64,000 nt of DNA from Pirellulaceae bacterium (GTDB taxonomy: Bacteria; Planctomycetota; Planctomycetia; Pirellulales; Pirellulaceae): NCBI GenBank assembly GCA_026004775.1, contig BPJU01000020.1, forward strand, positions 52,721-116,720, read 5' to 3'. Position 1 is the first letter of the stretch. Each line of letters begins with the position of its first letter. Made by a program: the position numbers and the translations under genes. Shown here piece after piece: positions 1 to 8,761 of this stretch. Under the pieces are notes generated by a model, which did no database searches, was not told the DNA's origin, and saw only the letters and a list, made by a program, of their open reading frames with translations.

Positions 1-1286
1 CAGCCCGCAAACCCATGCCCACCGAACGCAGCGTGATTCTCCTTTGGATGGCAGGAGGTCCCAGTCATATCGACACGTTCGATCCGAAACCCGATCGACC
101 TTATGAGAACCGGGGGCCGTTCGGTGTCACCGCCACTCGATTGCCGGGGGTGTTTCTCTGCGAACATCTGCCCAGGCATGCAGCGATGCTGGACCGCATG
201 ACGCTTCTGCGAGGCGTGGATGCTCGACGCAGTAACCACGAACCCAATAAAGTTTTCCAGACCGGTAACCTGGCTGCCGAACCTCGTACGAATCCCGAAG
301 CGGAGAAATATCCGGCCATCGCGTCGGTCGTGGCCAAACACCACGGTGCCAACCGCCCTGGTATGCCGCCTTATGTGGCGTTCATGAAGTCGCGAAGCCA
401 CATCGCATTTGCCGGATATCTGGGACAGCAGTATGATCCGTTCATTGCCGAACGCGCAGCGCGCCTGCCCGTCTATACTCTGGTGGGCGAGGATACGGGA
501 AAAGTTTCCGGCGGCGATCTTTTCCGCTTGCCCGAAGGGCTGGATTTCCAGCGCCTGCAAGATCGACGATCGCTACTGGAACAATTCGACCGCCTCCACA
601 AGAGTCTGGATCAGGAAGGACGCATGGAAGCTTTTGATGCATTCCGCCAGCAGGCGATCGAGATGGTGGCGGGGCCTCGGGCCCGAGAAGCCTTCGACCT
701 TTCTCGTGAGCCTGAGCGGGTGCGGGACCGCTACGGCAAGCACCTCTGGTGCCAACAGGCTCTCCTGGCACGGCGGCTGGTCGAAGCCGGTGTGGCATTC
801 GTCACCATCGACCTCAGCTACCACACGGCCAGTGGTACATGGGACACCCATGGCGACAACATACCGCCCTACGGTGGCATCCGCAAAGGTTTGGGACCGC
901 TGCTGCCGCTGTTCGATCACCTGCACACGACCTTGGTTCAGGACCTGGAAGAACGCGGTCTATCCGATCACGTGCTGGTGATTGCCATGGGCGAGTTCGG
1001 TCGCACGCCGCGGATCGGCACGCAAGGCAGTAGCGATGGCCGCGACCATTGGCCGTATGTCATGTCGATGGTCATGTCGGGCGGCGGGCTGCGCCACGGG
1101 CAAGTGATCGGTGCCTCGGATCGCGAAGGGGCCCAAATCGCGTCACGCCCCGTAACTCCCGGCGACCTGGCGGCCACGATCTACCGGTTCTTCGGCATCC
1201 CGCTGGACACAACGTATCTGGATTCCCGAGGCCGGCCTCGACACGTCGTTGAAAACGGCAAACCGATCGAAGAGCTTTTCGCGTAG
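1..1286 (+). CDS. DUF1501 family protein, 5' end cut by window
   Basis: This is a DUF1501 protein of the sulfatase-like fold that planctomycetes carry in many copies, usually beside a DUF1549/DUF1553 cytochrome-domain gene. Its biochemical role is not established. The start of the visible protein, SVILLWMAGGPSHIDTFDPK, is the family's typical opening block. GEFGRTPRIG and GRDHWPYVMSMVMSGGG are the typical C-terminal blocks. An ATG lies at 15, but the frame stays open to base 1 and relatives carry 40-60 more N-terminal residues with a Tat-type signal, so the true start is probably outside the window. The stop is at 1284-1286. A second DUF1501 gene lies at 18084-19568. Confidence 0.88.
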   Translation, partial: ARKPMPTERSVILLWMAGGPSHIDTFDPKPDRPYENRGPFGVTATRLPGVFLCEHLPRHAAMLDRMTLLRGVDARRSNHEPNKVFQTGNLAAEPRTNPEAEKYPAIASVVAKHHGANRPGMPPYVAFMKSRSHIAFAGYLGQQYDPFIAERAARLPVYTLVGEDTGKVSGGDLFRLPEGLDFQRLQDRRSLLEQFDRLHKSLDQEGRMEAFDAFRQQAIEMVAGPRAREAFDLSREPERVRDRYGKHLWCQQALLARRLVEAGVAFVTIDLSYHTASGTWDTHGDNIPPYGGIRKGLGPLLPLFDHLHTTLVQDLEERGLSDHVLVIAMGEFGRTPRIGTQGSSDGRDHWPYVMSMVMSGGGLRHGQVIGASDREGAQIASRPVTPGDLAATIYRFFGIPLDTTYLDSRGRPRHVVENGKPIEELFA

Positions 1287-1331
1287 CCGCAGCCGCTTCG
1301 GGCGCGGCCAATGCTTCTCTCCCAGGACCTT

Positions 1332-2096
1332 TCAGCCCGGGGGGCCGCCGGGCGACTTGCGCCCCACAAAGATGTAGTAGGGAGACCGGGCGAAAGGAAG
1401 ATAGGGAACCTTGCCGCGACGTTCGTCGAAGCGCACCGGAGTAAAATGCCGGTGCAGATAGGGCACGTGGTCCGGTGACAAAAAAACGTTGTCGATCCCG
1501 AACCAAAACGGCCAGAAAGCGCGTGTCCACCAGCCATGCCGCTTTAATCCGTCGGGTGGATATTTTCGCGAGATGTAGAAATCCACCACACCGATCACGC
1601 CCCCAGGACGCAACAATCTCTTGGCGTTGTCGATGGCGGCAAACCAGTCGGGGATCATCGTCAGCGAGTACGAAAAAGTGACTACGTCCACCTGTTCTTC
1701 CGGAGGCTGGAAACACGTGGCATCCGCCTCCACCGCTTCGACGTTGTTCCAACCCCGCTGTTCGGCTCGCCTGCGACAAACCTTCAGCAACGAAGGCGAC
1801 AGGTCGACCACGTAAACTTTCGAAAGGTCGGTGATCCGTTCGGCAATGAACTCCAGATTGGCCCCGGTGCCACCCCCCATATCGACCCACACGGCTCGAG
1901 GGGGAGGATCGATCCAAGAAACCATTTCCTGGCGGCCGTGCAGAAACCGCCGGCGGAAGTCATCATAGGCTTCCGCCTGCCCGGCGTAGAAGCTCTCCAA
2001 CCGAGCGGCATGATCTTTGCCGCGGATCGGCTTGAGAACCATGTGGTAGAGAATCTTCAGGTCTGACAAAAAACCCATCGTTTCTGGTTTTCCCAA
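1332..2096 (-). CDS. btaB: BtaB-like SAM-dependent methyltransferase (betaine lipid synthesis)
   Basis: This 254-residue class I methyltransferase has SAM-binding motif I as VDMGGGTGAN near residue 72, the acidic residue after the second strand as VVDLSPS, and a post-I/motif II stretch ending LLRPGGVIGVVDF. It lies 12 bases downstream of a DUF3419 (BtaA) gene on the same strand. In the known pathway BtaA adds a 3-amino-3-carboxypropyl group from SAM to diacylglycerol and BtaB trimethylates it to give DGTS, so context decides the call. The length fits BtaB. On its own the protein could only be called a methyltransferase. The BtaB assignment is inference from the pairing, and is fairly strong. 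Confidence 0.78.
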   Translation of the reverse strand: MGKPETMGFLSDLKILYHMVLKPIRGKDHAARLESFYAGQAEAYDDFRRRFLHGRQEMVSWIDPPPRAVWVDMGGGTGANLEFIAERITDLSKVYVVDLSPSLLKVCRRRAEQRGWNNVEAVEADATCFQPPEEQVDVVTFSYSLTMIPDWFAAIDNAKRLLRPGGVIGVVDFYISRKYPPDGLKRHGWWTRAFWPFWFGIDNVFLSPDHVPYLHRHFTPVRFDERRGKVPYLPFARSPYYIFVGRKSPGGPPG

Positions 2097-2108
2097 ACAC
2101 CGGTGGCA

Positions 2109-2681
2109 CTATACCGCCAGCTCGGCGATGTAAAAACTACCATACGTGTGCACACGATCTTGCCTATGCAACTGCTCAGCCAACTGGCGATCATATACAA
2201 GAAGTTCGTTGATCGGTGTCCGCTGGCCTCGGAATACTACATGGACTCGATCCAAAAAGTCGGTGCGCAGGCCCCCGGAACGCCAGATAAGTCGACTACC
2301 GGGAACGGCCCGATCGACAATCGCCTGCCACTCCGCCTCCAACAGCGGGAAGAAGCGATCCGATAACCAGTCCATGTGATCCAGCAGCACGAAACGCGAG
2401 ATGCGGACATCGTTTTTTTCCAGAAAGCCCTGCACCGAATCGGTATGGACGCTGATGCGATCCAATCCGTCACGCCGCAATCGCTCGAAATTCTCTTCCT
2501 TCAGATACTCCGGACAACACTCCGGCGTATAACTTCCCGTAATATACACACGCCAGAAGTAGTTGTCTTTCAAAGGAATCTCACTGCATACCGCGTCCAG
2601 GCAGTCTTCGATAAACTGGAGGACACCGCCTTGGTATTGGGTTTCAATCTGGCGGCGCTGGGCGGGAGGAACCCCCAGCAT
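2109..2681 (-). CDS. btaA: BtaA (DUF3419), C-terminal part, separated by a frameshift
   Basis: This frame encodes the C-terminal half of BtaA, the enzyme that transfers a 3-amino-3-carboxypropyl group from SAM to diacylglycerol. The first ATG is at 2681, but family-like sequence continues upstream in the same frame to about 2759, reading IYFDEIRPRLWTRTIRFALN. It is therefore the continuation of the gene that starts at 3300. Visible blocks include YFWRVYITGSYTPECCPEYL and SRFVLLDHMDWL, both typical of DUF3419. Dropping one base near 2757-2763 joins the two parts into a product of about 396 residues, close to the known size of BtaA. It is followed after 12 bases by btaB. Confidence 0.8.
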   Translation of the reverse strand: MLGVPPAQRRQIETQYQGGVLQFIEDCLDAVCSEIPLKDNYFWRVYITGSYTPECCPEYLKEENFERLRRDGLDRISVHTDSVQGFLEKNDVRISRFVLLDHMDWLSDRFFPLLEAEWQAIVDRAVPGSRLIWRSGGLRTDFLDRVHVVFRGQRTPINELLVYDRQLAEQLHRQDRVHTYGSFYIAELAV

Positions 2682-3300
2682 GGCCAGGGTGGTATTGCGG
2701 TTGAGCGCAAAGCGGATGGTTCGCGTCCAGAGACGAGGCCGGATTTCGTCGAAATAGATCTTTGCGTTGCTCTTCCAGCGACGGGGCCTCGATCAGCCGC
2801 TGGACCGCCTCATAGACCTTGACCACACGTTCCAGATAAAACCGCAGCCACCGGGCGAACGCCCCGGAAGTACCGCGATAATAAAACGACCGGCGCGGGT
2901 TGTCGAAAAAACCGATATAGCGATCCCAATAGTCCTGGGCCCACGGACTTAAATCGGCCCGCAACCGGTCGCGATAAGCCGCCTGCACCTGCGGCCAGTA
3001 CCCCCGGCCAAACATGGAAAAAAAATCGGGGTATTCCAGCCGCCGGATCGCTGCCATTTTTAGCTCCAGCAGCGCATTTTGTCGCGGATTCATGTCCACC
3101 GCATAAACGTGCGCCGGGCCGACCAGGGCGTAATCCAGCGCATTGCAACCGGCTGAAGTGATGACCAGAATCGAGTCGGTTGGCCCGATCTGCAGAGCCA
3201 CCCTGTCCAGGCGGGGGTCTTCCCAGCAGGTGTTGTACACCAGATTGTGTCCGTGGACGAAATGAAAAACCCGCCCGCTCAACCAATTCCATATCGCCAT
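2644..3300 (-). CDS. btaA: BtaA (DUF3419), N-terminal part, reading frame broken near 2760
   Basis: This is the N-terminal half of the DUF3419 aminocarboxypropyltransferase. The start at 3300 is chosen because the protein from MAIWNWLSGRVFHFVHGHN leads straight into the family block NLVYNTCWEDPRLDR, while the open frame further upstream (to 3504) is Arg/Gly-rich and unlike the family. The SAM-binding region reads DSILVITSAGCNALDYAL, followed by VYAVDMNPRQNALLELK. After codon AAA at 2761-2763 the frame goes wrong and ends at 2644, while the matching sequence continues one base over. This is either a pseudogene or a single-base sequencing error. No slippery heptamer suggests programmed shifting. 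Confidence 0.8.
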   Translation of the reverse strand: MAIWNWLSGRVFHFVHGHNLVYNTCWEDPRLDRVALQIGPTDSILVITSAGCNALDYALVGPAHVYAVDMNPRQNALLELKMAAIRRLEYPDFFSMFGRGYWPQVQAAYRDRLRADLSPWAQDYWDRYIGFFDNPRRSFYYRGTSGAFARWLRFYLERVVKVYEAVQRLIEAPSLEEQRKDLFRRNPASSLDANHPLCAQPQYHPGHAGGSSRPAPPD

Positions 3301-3621
3301 GCGCTTCGCCAAGCTCCCTTCAAAAATTGTCCCACCGCCATGCCACCGCTCGGCGTGTGTTCCGCTCGACACCGTGGATCGGAAAGCCCAAGACACTTGA
3401 AAACCGCAGGCGCGGTGCGCAACCCGTCGGGCAAGACAAGCTCCCAGGCCTCCCTCCAATGCCCCCTTCGCACGGCATCCCCAAAACCGGCACAGCGCGT
3501 ACATCCGGGTCGTCGGGGAATGTGCACGGTCGCGTTTGGGCTCCGGTTCGACCGGCGGCTGATCAACGACTGGCGATATTCTACCGCAGGCAGCCGCAGC
3601 TACAATGCGGCAGCCGCAGCA
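3301..3621. other. Intergenic region between sialidase gene and btaA
   Basis: About 320 bases lie between the stop of the sialidase-like gene and the btaA start. A GAAGGGAG purine stretch sits about 15 bases before the btaA start. I see no coding frame with family character, no tRNA, no clear terminator and no recognisable Pho box in front of btaA. Confidence 0.5.
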
Positions 3622-4680
3622 TTACGGCTCGCCGAGAATCTCGCCGGGTTGCCATTTTTGCGGATCGAGCACCACATGAGCAATTCGCTGGCGTTTCCAG
3701 GTGTAACTGACGTGCACCAGGCCGTCCGAGGTTTGGATGACGGCCGGATAAGAAAACTCGCCCGGTTCCGATTCTAGCCGCGCCACGCGCCGCCATTGCC
3801 GCCCATCGGCGGAGATGGCTGCATCCAGGGGCGAACGGCCGCGGATTGTCGGGTTGTAGACCAACACGTGCGTGCCATCGGCAAGCGTCACGGCATCGAT
3901 ACCGGAATTCGGATTGGGGAGGACCGTCGGCGCCAGATCACTCCAGTGCCGGCCGCCGTCCTGCGACCATGCCTCCAAAATACGTCCCGCTCGACGAGCC
4001 CGGCACAGAATCTGCAAAACCTCCGGCGAATGCACCAGTATCGCCGGCTGGATCGCCTCCGGTGCATCGCCGGGATTGAGCACCTGCGTCTTGTGCCAAT
4101 CGCTTCCCAGGTTCTCAGTCCATTCCATGTGCACCCGCCAGCCGTCGTGCTCGGTGCTGGAACCGCTCAACATCCGCCCGCCGGCCAACCAGATCGGTTT
4201 GTTCTTGATAGGCCCCAGGATGCCGTCGGGCAGTCGCACCGGCTCGGACCAGTTCTTGCCGTTGTCCGACGACCGCCGCCACATGCCCCACCAACTGCTG
4301 GGTCGGGGACCGACCTTATAGAAAAGCCACACTTCGCCACCGGGAGTCCGCGTCAGCACCGGATTCCAGCAGGGAAAACGGGTTCCATCCGGCTGAGCGC
4401 CATCGGCCACAGGTTCCGGTGCGGTCCAGCCTTGCGGTCCGCGCCGTGCCAGCCAGATCCTCACGTCCGGATGCCCTTCGCGCGTGCCTCCGAACCAGGC
4501 GGCCAGCAGTCCCTCCGGAGTCTCCAGCAACGTCGACGCATGACACTCCGGGAACGGCGCAACGGTGAACACGAACTCTTTCAGCACCATGCCCGCCTCC
4601 TGGGCTACCACTGCTGGCAAGCTCACGAGCACCGCTACGCACATCGCAACTGCTCGAAGGGCCAAACGCGAACCTGCCAT
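3622..4680 (-). CDS. Secreted sialidase-like (BNR/Asp-box) protein
   Basis: This 352-residue product starts at 4680, where AAAGGAG stands seven bases ahead of the ATG. It has a signal peptide (MAGSRLALRAVAMCVAVLVS...AVVAQ), so it is exported. The body is the beta-propeller of the sialidase/BNR superfamily: Asp-box-like motifs SSDNGKNWSEP and SQDGGRHWSD and a weaker SADGRQWRRV, plus the FPCWNPVL and GPIKNKPIWLAGGRML blocks seen in planctomycete neuraminidase-like proteins. It may cleave or bind sugar polymers, but substrate specificity cannot be read from the sequence. It is the last gene of the GspE/GspF operon (stop of the previous gene at 4716), so it could be cargo. That is inference. Confidence 0.75.
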   Translation of the reverse strand: MAGSRLALRAVAMCVAVLVSLPAVVAQEAGMVLKEFVFTVAPFPECHASTLLETPEGLLAAWFGGTREGHPDVRIWLARRGPQGWTAPEPVADGAQPDGTRFPCWNPVLTRTPGGEVWLFYKVGPRPSSWWGMWRRSSDNGKNWSEPVRLPDGILGPIKNKPIWLAGGRMLSGSSTEHDGWRVHMEWTENLGSDWHKTQVLNPGDAPEAIQPAILVHSPEVLQILCRARRAGRILEAWSQDGGRHWSDLAPTVLPNPNSGIDAVTLADGTHVLVYNPTIRGRSPLDAAISADGRQWRRVARLESEPGEFSYPAVIQTSDGLVHVSYTWKRQRIAHVVLDPQKWQPGEILGEP

Positions 4681-4715
4681 AGACGACTCCTTTAATTCTT
4701 TTCGCTTCATATTCC

Positions 4716-6068
4716 TCATGAATAGCTCCAGCTTTCCGCCACTTCGGCAAAAATCACCAAATATCTGAATATAATCACTCCCATCGTCCCGACCACCGCG
4801 GCTACCATGAAAACCATGGTTATGGAGACTGCGTGATGAACGAGCGCGAGGCGGGTGAGAAATTGCTGGCGGAGTTGGATCGCCAATCGCCGCAACCGCG
4901 CCGCCAGGAGTGCTTGCGTCCGGACGCCCCCCAAGCTCCTCGTTTCCTTCACACTCAGTATTTTGGCTTGGCCAAGCGCCTGCGGCAGCGACATACCGGC
5001 CGCGACCGCACGCTGCGCCTTCTGCAACCGATATTGCCATGATCGCTTCGGATATACTTCAGCCAGAGCCGTCAAATAATCCAGCTCCGACCAGCCACTC
5101 TGCATTCCCGTTCCCATATGATCAATGATTCTGGCCGCGTCTAACGGCCTGGTGAACCAATCCCACAAACCGCTATAACCCTTGATTATTCCCCAATGAT
5201 AGAGCAGTGCAAAAACAGTAATAAATCCGAAAGGCACAACCGACACTAACATGACCGGGAGCACCACGAAGTGAATGTACCATAATAGTACCAACTCTCC
5301 CGATTGGTCCACGACTGTTGGCTCCGCTTCACGAATCGCATCAATTATAAAAACTAAGAAGTGCACTTGCGCTGAAACGATAATGCCTGAGGCGGCGATT
5401 ATCCCACTAGCATACCAGATGGTGCGGACGATCGAATCGACAACGTTCGGAATGGAGGTATCGGAGGGCGTCAGATGCGACATGGTGTGTTGGAGATTTC
5501 CCATCCGAATGCCAAGAGCGATTGCCAGGTCGCCGTCGACTGTGGTACGTCCCCAGGCGGCACGAAGAGCACGATCGGGAGAGTAGCCCGCTTCGAGCAA
5601 CCGTGCCAATCGCCGGCTCCGCCGCCGAAGCCGTCCGGACGTGTCCCTACTGAGGCTTTGGAAAGCCGCCGCCAAAGGTGAACCGGAGAGTACCGCTTGG
5701 CGCAGGGTCCAAAGTAATAAACGCTCCGGCCGGCCGTTCGCTAGCGACCAGATGGTAAACACTCCCGCCAGCAACACTCCGCCGGCAATAACCGCGAACC
5801 CAGCCAACTCGCGCACAATCAGCGGTGCAGCCGGCGTGCTCAGATATCCTGACAGGGCAAATCGGTAGTACGAGTCGGCCAAAATACCTGCTTGTGCATA
5901 AATCCACGCAACCAACAGCAGGTAGCCCATCGCCCGAAGTACAGCCACGCGGAACCCGACGCGGTGGTGCCGGATTTGGATACCCCGAGCGGTCCACAGC
6001 AGTCCTGCTCCTGCCAGTCCAATGGTACAACATATTACTGCTATTAGCAGAGAGGCCACGACCGGCAC
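4716..6068 (-). CDS. GspF/PilC-like assembly platform protein, second-pair long member
   Basis: This 450-residue inner-membrane protein has at least six hydrophobic segments: near the N-terminus (two), around residues 85-110, 215-240, 265-295 and 415-440. The GspF fold is seen in two related halves, LRQAVLSGSPLAAAFQSLS and LAEVYPKRSWQYRLQKAQ with MSLPQALGQ. It resembles the protein at 9755-11101 along its whole length (shared LLWTARGI, WGRTTVDGD, TSIPN/DVVDSI and the C-terminal VVGTMGVIIF type ending), so it is a paralogue. It lies 10 bases after its partner at 6079 and 35 bases before the sialidase start. Its expected role is to anchor the GspE-type ATPase. Confidence 0.72.
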   Translation of the reverse strand: MPVVASLLIAVICCTIGLAGAGLLWTARGIQIRHHRVGFRVAVLRAMGYLLLVAWIYAQAGILADSYYRFALSGYLSTPAAPLIVRELAGFAVIAGGVLLAGVFTIWSLANGRPERLLLWTLRQAVLSGSPLAAAFQSLSRDTSGRLRRRSRRLARLLEAGYSPDRALRAAWGRTTVDGDLAIALGIRMGNLQHTMSHLTPSDTSIPNVVDSIVRTIWYASGIIAASGIIVSAQVHFLVFIIDAIREAEPTVVDQSGELVLLWYIHFVVLPVMLVSVVPFGFITVFALLYHWGIIKGYSGLWDWFTRPLDAARIIDHMGTGMQSGWSELDYLTALAEVYPKRSWQYRLQKAQRAVAAGMSLPQALGQAKILSVKETRSLGGVRTQALLAARLRRLAIQLRQQFLTRLALVHHAVSITMVFMVAAVVGTMGVIIFRYLVIFAEVAESWSYS

Positions 6069-6078
6069 CCACCTTCTA

Positions 6079-7212
6079 CTACGCCATAGTTGCGATAAAA
6101 GACATCAAAAGCAATACGGTGTGCAGCACCGCAATGGCGGCCAGCGCCAGTGCGATCGGGGCCACGATAACCGGCACACGCCGGGCTGCCAATTCGACTT
6201 TCCCCGTCAAATAATTTGCCGCATGAATGAAACCTTGCTCAAGGCAGTGCCTTTCTTCCGACCAACGGATAAACGTAAGCACCGTGCGGGGTAGGGCATA
6301 ACATTGAGAAAGCGCCTCACCCAGCGGCATACCTCGTCGCACGCTCTGGATACACGGCTCGATATTGGCTTCCAATATCCCGCTTCCCGATAACTGCCCA
6401 GCCGTGCGGATTGCCTGGTCGGCAGGCAGGCCGGCTTGAACCAGTGTCGCCATCATGCGCAGCCACGGAACAAACAACGCGCCTTCGTATATTTCCCCAA
6501 ACACAGGGCTGCTCAATACCAACCACTCCCAGGCCGAACGCCTCAGTGTTCCGCGCAATAGTACAAGAACTCCGCACGTCAAAATGAACGACGTGGATTG
6601 CACCAGCAGCACCTGCAAAGGCATGCTGCGCGCCGCACTGATCTCCAGGAATCGCATCCAGGCATCAAGAGTCGCCACAATAATGACAGTAAGAAACGTT
6701 ACCACCAGAAGTGATAACAGCGGATAGGCCAGTGCCGCGAGCAACTGGCGGCGCAGGCGCTGCCGCCAGACCAGGCCGCTGAGAAGTTCCAGAAAAACTT
6801 CGGCAGGTTGAGGTGTTTCGAGTGCTGCAACAAGGTAAGCTCGATAGCGCGCAGGCATCCGCACGCCGGTAAGGACCTGGCCGAGCGGAGTGCCTTGGCG
6901 GCAATCCTCCGCGGCTCGCTTCAGCACGGCCGCCAGCCGGGCATCCGACACAGCACATGCCGCCGCCTCCAAAACCTGGTCCGCCGGCAGCCGAGCGGCT
7001 TGACCAGCCGCCAGCTCCGATACAAGCTGGTGGCTCTGCCAACTACTCAACTGGTCTGGCCCCGGTCTCAACTCTTCCAGTTTTTGAATACACAGTACCT
7101 CGTCCCACCTTTCGGCCAAACGGCTGCGCAAGTCGTGCTCATCGATCGCCTCCAATTCCAGCTCAACCGTCCGCCCGTCAGGCGTGCGCAGCGAACAACG
7201 GTAGTACGCCAA
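6079..7212 (-). CDS. GspF/PilC-like protein, second-pair short member
   Basis: This type II secretion F-family protein of about 377 residues opens with AYYRCSLRTPDGRTVELELE, the small N-terminal domain typical of GspF/PilC. A T2SSF repeat (SHQLVSELAAGQAARLPADQ) and membrane segments at the centre and C-terminus follow. The start at 7212 is a TTG with GGGAGGAG seven bases ahead. The paralogue at 11118-12254 also starts with TTG at the aligned position, which supports this over another TTG at 7233. The two proteins are obviously related along their length (MPARYRAYL, LLAALAYPLLSLL, SSPVFGEIYEG...LFVPWLR). Its position directly before the long F-like gene repeats the gene order at 11118/9755. 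Confidence 0.75.
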   Translation of the reverse strand: MAYYRCSLRTPDGRTVELELEAIDEHDLRSRLAERWDEVLCIQKLEELRPGPDQLSSWQSHQLVSELAAGQAARLPADQVLEAAACAVSDARLAAVLKRAAEDCRQGTPLGQVLTGVRMPARYRAYLVAALETPQPAEVFLELLSGLVWRQRLRRQLLAALAYPLLSLLVVTFLTVIIVATLDAWMRFLEISAARSMPLQVLLVQSTSFILTCGVLVLLRGTLRRSAWEWLVLSSPVFGEIYEGALFVPWLRMMATLVQAGLPADQAIRTAGQLSGSGILEANIEPCIQSVRRGMPLGEALSQCYALPRTVLTFIRWSEERHCLEQGFIHAANYLTGKVELAARRVPVIVAPIALALAAIAVLHTVLLLMSFIATMA

Positions 7213-7415
7213 GCCGCCACTCCTCCCACCCAAGCGACGTTACCGTATGGCAGCATTCGCTGCCACTCCACGCACTACACAGTCCCCTCGTTCCCAGCGC
7301 CGACATGGCAAACCATTACCGGAAAAGGGAGCCTGGTCAGCATCAAAAGCAATCTTTCTTCCACAACCAAATATCCGGCGTATTTGTCGACGATTCGCCT
7401 GCTGAATCCGCGAGG

Positions 7416-8324
7416 TCAAAAATCTTTGTCACGTGGCAATTCGCCGTCGGCTCGATTAGCCAGTTGCTGCCACACAGCCGCATCTACATTCGTAGACAGG
7501 CCGTTGACGCTCCCGTCTCCTCTGGCGATATTCACTAACCCTTTGTGGACCATTTGTAAGCCGCCGGGTTTCAGGGCGGCTCCAGCCGCGAGTTCCTCTT
7601 TTGCCTTCGGATCGTCAAACGAGACAACCTGTCCCGCCGGTATCACCAAGGGATGACTTATAGCCAACCCAGGCATACAGCGCAGGGTGGCACGCGTCCC
7701 CGACATCCACCGCAGACCGATCATCTCGTCCAACTGTGCGTCGTTTATCTCCCCGAAAAACGCCGTGTGGGACAATCCGTCCTGGAAGTCGCGAGTGGTA
7801 AGGAACTTATTGAGAATAAACGCCCCGTTGTTGGTTTCGTCAATCGGAGCCGGCTGATCGTGGTGAATTCCCGCATAGTTATGAGCATTACTGACACTCG
7901 ACGGGCAATGGATCAACACAAAGTCGTAAGCATACACTTGTGCGTTATTGGCATGATAAACGCCTACACTAAAGTCGATTCTATCGTATGCATTGTATTG
8001 CTCGATATACGGCAGGAGCCGCACCAGCCAGTTGTGATGATAGCCCTGCGGCACGCTGCGGATGGGCCCTTTTTCGTCCACCGTTCCGGCAGGGAAACAC
8101 CGGTAGGCCAGTTCATAGTTATGCACGGCAATGATCAGACTCATCAAATTGTGCTGGCACCTCACGCGGCGTGCAGCGTCGCGCGCGGCCTGCACAGCCG
8201 GTAGCAAAAGCGCAACCAATATGCTGATGATGGCCAAGACCACAAGCAGCTCAACCAGCGTGAAGCCGGCTGCTTTTTTCGGTGTCCACCAGCCGAAAGA
8301 GTGGCACCTCTGCCGGTATGTCAT
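7416..8324 (-). CDS. DUF1559 pseudopilin-like protein
   Basis: This 302-residue protein has a class III (prepilin) signal: GFTLVELLVVLAIISILVAL, with the conserved Glu at +5 after the Gly/Phe cleavage site, followed by LLPAVQAARDAARR. That is the N-terminal signature of the DUF1559 family, which is expanded in planctomycetes. The C-terminal end has the usual NIARGDGSV block. It would be processed by prepilin peptidase and assembled by the neighbouring GspE/GspF-like machinery, which is inference from context. It follows the small pseudopilin genes by two bases, and a gap of about 200 bases separates it from the second gspF pair. Confidence 0.88.
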   Translation of the reverse strand: MTYRQRCHSFGWWTPKKAAGFTLVELLVVLAIISILVALLLPAVQAARDAARRVRCQHNLMSLIIAVHNYELAYRCFPAGTVDEKGPIRSVPQGYHHNWLVRLLPYIEQYNAYDRIDFSVGVYHANNAQVYAYDFVLIHCPSSVSNAHNYAGIHHDQPAPIDETNNGAFILNKFLTTRDFQDGLSHTAFFGEINDAQLDEMIGLRWMSGTRATLRCMPGLAISHPLVIPAGQVVSFDDPKAKEELAAGAALKPGGLQMVHKGLVNIARGDGSVNGLSTNVDAAVWQQLANRADGELPRDKDF

Positions 8325-8326
8325 CT

Positions 8327-8761
8327 TTATGGCTCCTTTTTCTGCTCGCTGCTTTCAGCCCGTTTATGCGGCGACGTTAAAATCGGTAGGGAAAACTTGC
8401 GGTGGGCAAAGTCCGATACGAATTCAGCTCCTTCGAACTCAATAGTGACTTGCCTGGCGGAATCCGAAGCCGGAACGTGTATCCGGAGTTTGATGCCCGA
8501 CAAACCCGATTCGGTTAGCACCGGCGGTTGCCAGATCTCCCCCGCATATCCCGGGTCGCGCTCCAGACGCGACGCAGCGCGTTCCGCAGCGGCCCGCACC
8601 AGCCAATATTGCTGGCGCTCATCGACCCACACGCGCCGCTGCCGCAATAACTTGAGCTGTTGCCAGGAGGTGGCCCCCGCAATGGCACCGAACACGGCCA
8701 GGAATACAATCACCATCACGGTCAGTGAGCCGTGGTGGTTTATTCGTGATGGTCGCTTCAT
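8327..8761 (-). CDS. Small pseudopilin-like membrane protein, GspK-like position
   Basis: This 144-residue protein has one N-terminal hydrophobic helix (LTVMVIVFLAVFGAIAGA) and a mostly polar remainder, the layout of minor pseudopilins. The start at 8761 overlaps the stop of the upstream gene by four bases (ATGA), with GGAAGGA ahead, so the two are probably translationally coupled. A longer open frame upstream to 8839 lies inside the preceding gene. Sequence similarity to GspK is not recognisable by eye. The call rests on size, the helix and its place as third in an I-J-K-like row. Confidence 0.55.
   Translation of the reverse strand: MKRPSRINHHGSLTVMVIVFLAVFGAIAGATSWQQLKLLRQRRVWVDERQQYWLVRAAAERAASRLERDPGYAGEIWQPPVLTESGLSGIKLRIHVPASDSARQVTIEFEGAEFVSDFAHRKFSLPILTSPHKRAESSEQKKEP

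Noticed and set aside
1072..1917. 281-codon open frame on the minus strand spanning DUF1501 and btaB
   Set aside because: It is out of frame with btaB and overlaps both genes; the Arg/Gly-rich translation has no family features.
2757..2763. Programmed frameshift in btaA
   Set aside because: No slippery run of the A AAA AAG or X XXY YYZ type, stop-codon context or downstream structure is evident.
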